From contig CAZYSK010000111.1 in assembly GCA_964649415.1 (NCBI GenBank), positions 1-16,480 of the forward strand: a stretch of DNA of 16,480 nucleotides, written 5' to 3'. Shown piece after piece: positions 14,101-16,480 of this stretch (positions are counted from its first letter, which is position 1; each line of letters starts with the position of its first letter). The stretch comes from CAZYSK01 sp964649415. Its GTDB lineage: Bacteria > Chloroflexota > Anaerolineae > B4-G1. Made by a program: the position numbers and the translations under genes. The notes beneath the pieces are model-generated. The model saw nothing but the letters and a program-made list of their open reading frames with translations, was not told the origin of the DNA and did not search any database.

Positions 14101-16308
14101 TCCTGGGCACAGGGGGCGCTCGCGCTGGCGGAGACCGCCTACGACCGGGTGACGGACGACCTGGACACCGCGCTCCCGCTGCCCGTGGAGATCAAGGTCT
14201 ACGACGACGAGGCCGTCTTCCGCGCCTCGGTTTCTCCCGCCGGGCTGGGACAATCCGCCGAATTGGAGGAATCCGCCACATCCATCCAGCCGGGCGCGGC
14301 GATCAAGCTGCACCTGCGGGACGACGGCGACGAGGCCATCCGGCGCAGCGTGGCCCACGAACTGACCCGCCAGTTGCTGGCCGCGCAGGCGCCGCACAGC
14401 GACTGGCTGCGCGAGGGGGTGGCCGCCTTCGAGGCCGGACGCGCGACCCCGTTAGGCAGCCACTGGGCGGCGGGGCGTTACCTGCCCGCCGTGCAGGAGG
14501 CCGTCCGGCGTCACCGGGAGCTGTCGCTGCACGACATGCCGGCCTGGGAAGACCTGTCGGGCGACGAGACCGAGCTGTTTCAGGCCCAATCCTGGTCGGT
14601 GATCGCCTTCATCGCAGACCGATATGGCATGCCCGGCTTGCGCCGCCTCATCGCCTCCGGACTGGAACAGTCCGCCCCGACCCTGGACGCCAATAGCGCG
14701 CTGCGCGCTGCCCTGGGCGTGGACCCGGAGGCATTCCTGGCCGAATGGCGCGCCTACGTCCACCGGGGAGGCGTGCCGGAGGAACTGGCAGCGCTTGCCC
14801 GGCGCTTCGACGCCGAGCGCGCCCTGGCCCACGTCGCGATCCTGTCCAGCCCGGAGTTCGCTGGGCGGCAGGCGGGCACGGCCGGAGCGGACCTGGCCGC
14901 CGCCTACGTCGCGGAGCAGTTCGCGGCCCTGGGCCTCCACCCCCTGGGCGACCCCCTGACTACCACGAGCCCGCTGACGGAAACACGCCCGTTGTCGCAA
15001 ACCGGCGCCGGCCCGCTCCCCCCACCGGTAGGGGCAGGTCTTGTGCCTGCCCTCCCGCCTGTGCCTGCCCTCCCGCCTGTGCCTTCCCTCCCGTCCGCGC
15101 CCGCCCTCCCGTCCGCGCCCGCCCTCCCGTCCGCGCCCGCTCTTCCGGGACGGGATTACCTGCAGCGGTTCCCCATCTCCCACACCCACGTCATCACCGT
15201 CCCATCGCTCGCCGTGCTGGACGGCGACGGCGCGGTCGCGCACGAGTTCACCTACCGCGAGGACTTCGTCGAACTCGCCGGTGAGGGCACGGCGGAGGGA
15301 GACTTGGTCTGGGTGCGCGCGGATAACCTGGACGGCCTGCACCTCGGCGGGGCGGTGGTTCTACAGCAGGACAGTCGCGACCCAGTCGCCCGCGCGCTGC
15401 AACTCCAGGGGCACGGCGCTGGGGGCCTGATCGTCGCCACCGACAAGGAGAGCGACGACCTGGCCGATCACCAGGCAAACGACGGTCGCCCGCCCGGCGG
15501 ACCGGAGGTCGCCATCCCGGTGTTCGAGATCACCGAGGAGGCCTTCCACGCACTGCTGGCGCGGCTGGGCGTGAGCACCGGTGACCTGGCCGTGGCACCG
15601 CCCGCGCTCCCGCTGGGCGCCCAGGCGCGCCAGGCGCTCGCGCGCCTGCCTGTGACCACCACCGCCACGGCCAACGTCCTGGCGCTGTGGCCAGGGAGCG
15701 ACCCCGAGCTCGCGGACGAGGTGCTCGTCATCGGCGCGCACTACGACCACGCCGGCCGGTCGCCGGATGGCCTCTACTTCCCCGGCGCCAACCAGAACGC
15801 GTCCGGCGTGGCGACCCTGCTGGAGCTGGCGCGGGTGTGGCAGGCGGCCGGATACCGCCCCGGCCGCAGCGTGCTCTTCGCCGCCTGGGGCGCGGAGGAG
15901 GCAGGCAGCGCGGGGGTCGCCCATTACCTGGCCCATCCCGCCGTGCCCCTCACCTACGGATTGGAGCAATCCGCGACCGCAGGCATCATCGCGCTGGACA
16001 GCATCGCGGGGGGGGGCGGGCACGAACTGCTGTATTACGGCACGCGCGAGCACGATCTGCCCCTGATCCGCCGGACCGAGGCCGGCGCGACTGCGCTGGA
16101 GCGGCGGGCGTGGCGGCGTGGCAGCACCGGCGAGGGGTGGCACACGGCGTTCAACCAGGCCGGTATTCCCACCATGAAGCTCATCTGGGCCGACGCCGAG
16201 AGGGACTTCTACCTGCTCAGCGACACCGCCGACGCCATTGACGTCGACCGGCTCGCCACCAGCGGCGAGATCCTCACCCTGTCCGCCGCGTGGCTGGCCG
16301 CTGAATGA
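11131..16308 (+). CDS. 1725-residue lipoprotein: active-type M28, two gluzincin-like modules, degenerate M28
   Basis: The start is GTG 11131, with GGAGG at 11114-11118 upstream. The N-terminus has a hydrophobic segment and a lipobox ending GVVGC (Cys27), so export and lipid anchoring are likely. A Tyr/Pro/Thr repeat linker (about 48-72) follows. Residues about 78-520 are an M28 metallopeptidase with a complete site: H349, D367, E401 (general base), E402, D429 and H492. Residues about 528-860 and 868-1212 are two copies of an NTF2-like domain plus a gluzincin-like (peptidase MA) domain. Both keep a WLREG motif (738, 1092), but the first lacks HExxH and the second reads HELTR at 1076-1080. After a proline-rich linker, a second M28 domain (about 1225-1725) keeps H1537, E1589, E1590 and D1623 but has Q1555 and L1695 where Asp and His are needed. 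It likely digests or holds peptides at the cell surface for the permeases encoded upstream. Confidence 0.85.
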   Translation: MCRDSRCRVFVPLLVVVALFTAGVVGCRASLVQPSAPEDAAGAAATGTPPSPPPYQPTSLPTYQPTSLPTYQPTTAANYTRHARMFDEEQALEHLAHLASDELGGRQPGTPGGRSAGDYVAARFAEYGLEPAGLDATYFQTFTVPYGRITEPPSLAILSPHGAPSEWRLSGVEGDPLSHTYAYRGDFRALTGGYLGAGEGEGPVVWLSECLHDDYAGLDMVGKIALCRYTGDPEVYRQAIEHQVGGLLLLDREREGTQFRRGGYRETAWVPQTIPAYLISEAVAEDLLTGTGYTLDDLSLRFAATPLSTTARLAVQLEERETVKARNVLGLLPGCDPQYSDDVLVFGAHYDHLGLEPDGAVMNGANDNASGVATMLEVARLWQAQGVCPARSVLFAAWDGEEQGLLGSRHFVAHATLPLTRTVAMLNLDMVGAGEMLHIDGEGAVAAQLQASAEAYGITTTVMFGGRSDHAAFHEAGVPAAMLIWWPDTFYHTPDDEVTVIQPGKLKTVGVLSAHTLAALAQDRVELEQAVERLRASVLAGDRASFLEMLDPADPDLVAMQAAWFDSLWSRELTEVTIAPGPMRVGDREADVTLSLAYRWADRGSAGRSTAYDAHFTQEQGRWVFSGPDLETLAGDVVTVARFPDVPIGARELLSATQGAYLSMAANLGLAPVTGTRFIYYPDSATLRAIARPAAGRDTRWLVPSAGLAEMTWDTPITPALASLALNQMGLPAGDGPWLREGLAHYLDGRLTCTAGEGGPLTCPPGRSETPYLSALAATGLPPLHEFPAPDDLPESQQYALSGQAWSAVEYLLDRYGSDGLQALCAAWGRRGDPEAAFQDALGVSPAQFEAAWRAERLDPLRADAAAIEATVAARVEAVREGGAARESGFLSTVNPANATLLAEEQDWFAGLAEHPAASYTATAQIVGWSPGGDEALVAMRVGLGGPGRTKPIQYTARFVRDGERWLYDGLAWNQRASQHVVLKYQARSDSWAQGALALAETAYDRVTDDLDTALPLPVEIKVYDDEAVFRASVSPAGLGQSAELEESATSIQPGAAIKLHLRDDGDEAIRRSVAHELTRQLLAAQAPHSDWLREGVAAFEAGRATPLGSHWAAGRYLPAVQEAVRRHRELSLHDMPAWEDLSGDETELFQAQSWSVIAFIADRYGMPGLRRLIASGLEQSAPTLDANSALRAALGVDPEAFLAEWRAYVHRGGVPEELAALARRFDAERALAHVAILSSPEFAGRQAGTAGADLAAAYVAEQFAALGLHPLGDPLTTTSPLTETRPLSQTGAGPLPPPVGAGLVPALPPVPALPPVPSLPSAPALPSAPALPSAPALPGRDYLQRFPISHTHVITVPSLAVLDGDGAVAHEFTYREDFVELAGEGTAEGDLVWVRADNLDGLHLGGAVVLQQDSRDPVARALQLQGHGAGGLIVATDKESDDLADHQANDGRPPGGPEVAIPVFEITEEAFHALLARLGVSTGDLAVAPPALPLGAQARQALARLPVTTTATANVLALWPGSDPELADEVLVIGAHYDHAGRSPDGLYFPGANQNASGVATLLELARVWQAAGYRPGRSVLFAAWGAEEAGSAGVAHYLAHPAVPLTYGLEQSATAGIIALDSIAGGGGHELLYYGTREHDLPLIRRTEAGATALERRAWRRGSTGEGWHTAFNQAGIPTMKLIWADAERDFYLLSDTADAIDVDRLATSGEILTLSAAWLAAE
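11280..11350 (+). repeat. CTACCAAC-type tandem repeat encoding a Tyr/Pro/Thr linker
   Basis: Repeats of CCTACCAAC and CCTACCAGC encode YQPTSLPT units between the lipid anchor and the first M28 domain. The repeat gives a flexible spacer that would hold the peptidase away from the membrane. Confidence 0.7.
11617..11634. repeat. Perfect 7-bp hairpin inside the first M28 domain
   Basis: GCGCCAT-CAGA-ATGGCGC lies within the PA-type insert of the M28 domain (protein segment HGAPSEWRLSG). It may be another palindromic insertion absorbed into a coding frame, or simply codon-driven symmetry. Confidence 0.35.
15031..15148 (+). repeat. Palindrome plus 18-bp minisatellite encoding a VPALPP/APALPS linker
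   Basis: GGGCAGG (15032-15038) pairs with CCTGCCC (15046-15052), then an 18-base unit repeats about six times from 15043 to 15148. It encodes VPALPP, VPALPP, VPSLPS and APALPS repeats. The unit begins inside the palindrome, so the linker seems to have grown from its right arm. It sits inside the N-terminal part of the last M28 domain, ahead of GRDYLQRFP. Confidence 0.8.
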
Positions 16309-16480
16309 ACGCCAGAGAAACCCTGACAAAAGACCAAGATTCTCCTCTGTGTATCTCTGTGAAGCACTCTGTGAGACTCTGTGTAACCATAGGCTGAATG
16401 AACGCCAGAGAAATACTGACAAAACACCAAGATTCTCCTCTGTGTATCTCTGTGAAGCACTCTGTGAGACTCTGTGTAAC
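16301..16480. repeat. 93-bp direct repeat containing the stop codon of the last gene
   Basis: Bases from 16301 (CTGAATGAACGCCAGAG) recur from 16394 with only a few differences and run off the window edge. Each copy has a run of CTCTGTG words about 11 bases apart. The first copy starts in the last two codons and stop of the lipoprotein gene. No gene or terminator is visible after 16308. Confidence 0.85.

Overview
The window reads as a high-GC bacterial chromosome segment, most likely from Chloroflexota (Anaerolineae-like). This placement is an inference from gene families and repeat style: RHH-DUF433 antitoxins, DUF418 membrane proteins, a soluble RdhA-like iron-sulfur protein, M28 peptidases with PA-type inserts, and many short palindromic intergenic repeats. 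No rRNA, tRNA, CRISPR array or transposase was seen.

Left part (about 1-3034, plus strand): a run of toxin-antitoxin-like modules, each with its own readable promoter. After a 112-bp duplicated hairpin element at the left edge comes an RHH-DUF433 antitoxin fused in frame to a complete CutA1 domain (275-997). A Phd/VapC (PIN) pair follows (1157-1891). Then comes a winged-helix/MNT nucleotidyltransferase gene overlapping a HEPN gene (2050-3034), controlled from a promoter carrying twin palindromes.

Middle (3043-5633, minus strand): a membrane-anchored zinc-ribbon gene whose best start is cut off by an in-frame amber codon, a 238-bp tandem repeat of nested hairpins, and a cytosolic RdhA-like iron-sulfur protein that probably starts at a CTG codon.

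Right part (5978-16308, plus strand): a three-gene locus behind a TTGACG-N16-TATAAT promoter. Gene 1 fuses a DUF418 membrane protein to a DppB-type ABC permease. Gene 2 overlaps it by GTGA and fuses a DppC-type permease, through an extra membrane helix, to an M28 peptidase domain with a broken active site. Gene 3 is a 1725-residue predicted lipoprotein with an intact M28 domain, two NTF2-like/gluzincin-like modules with lost metal sites, and a C-terminal degenerate M28 domain. The layout suggests a surface machine that captures or trims peptides and passes them to a built-in importer. The ATPase subunits and a classical solute-binding protein are not in the window. This locus is the best candidate for an undescribed system.

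Palindromic repeats lie between genes and also inside frames: five 26-bp palindromes at 10891-11108, a palindrome-derived proline-rich linker at 15031-15148, a hairpin at 6027-6058, and a 93-bp direct repeat at the right edge that contains the stop codon of the last gene.
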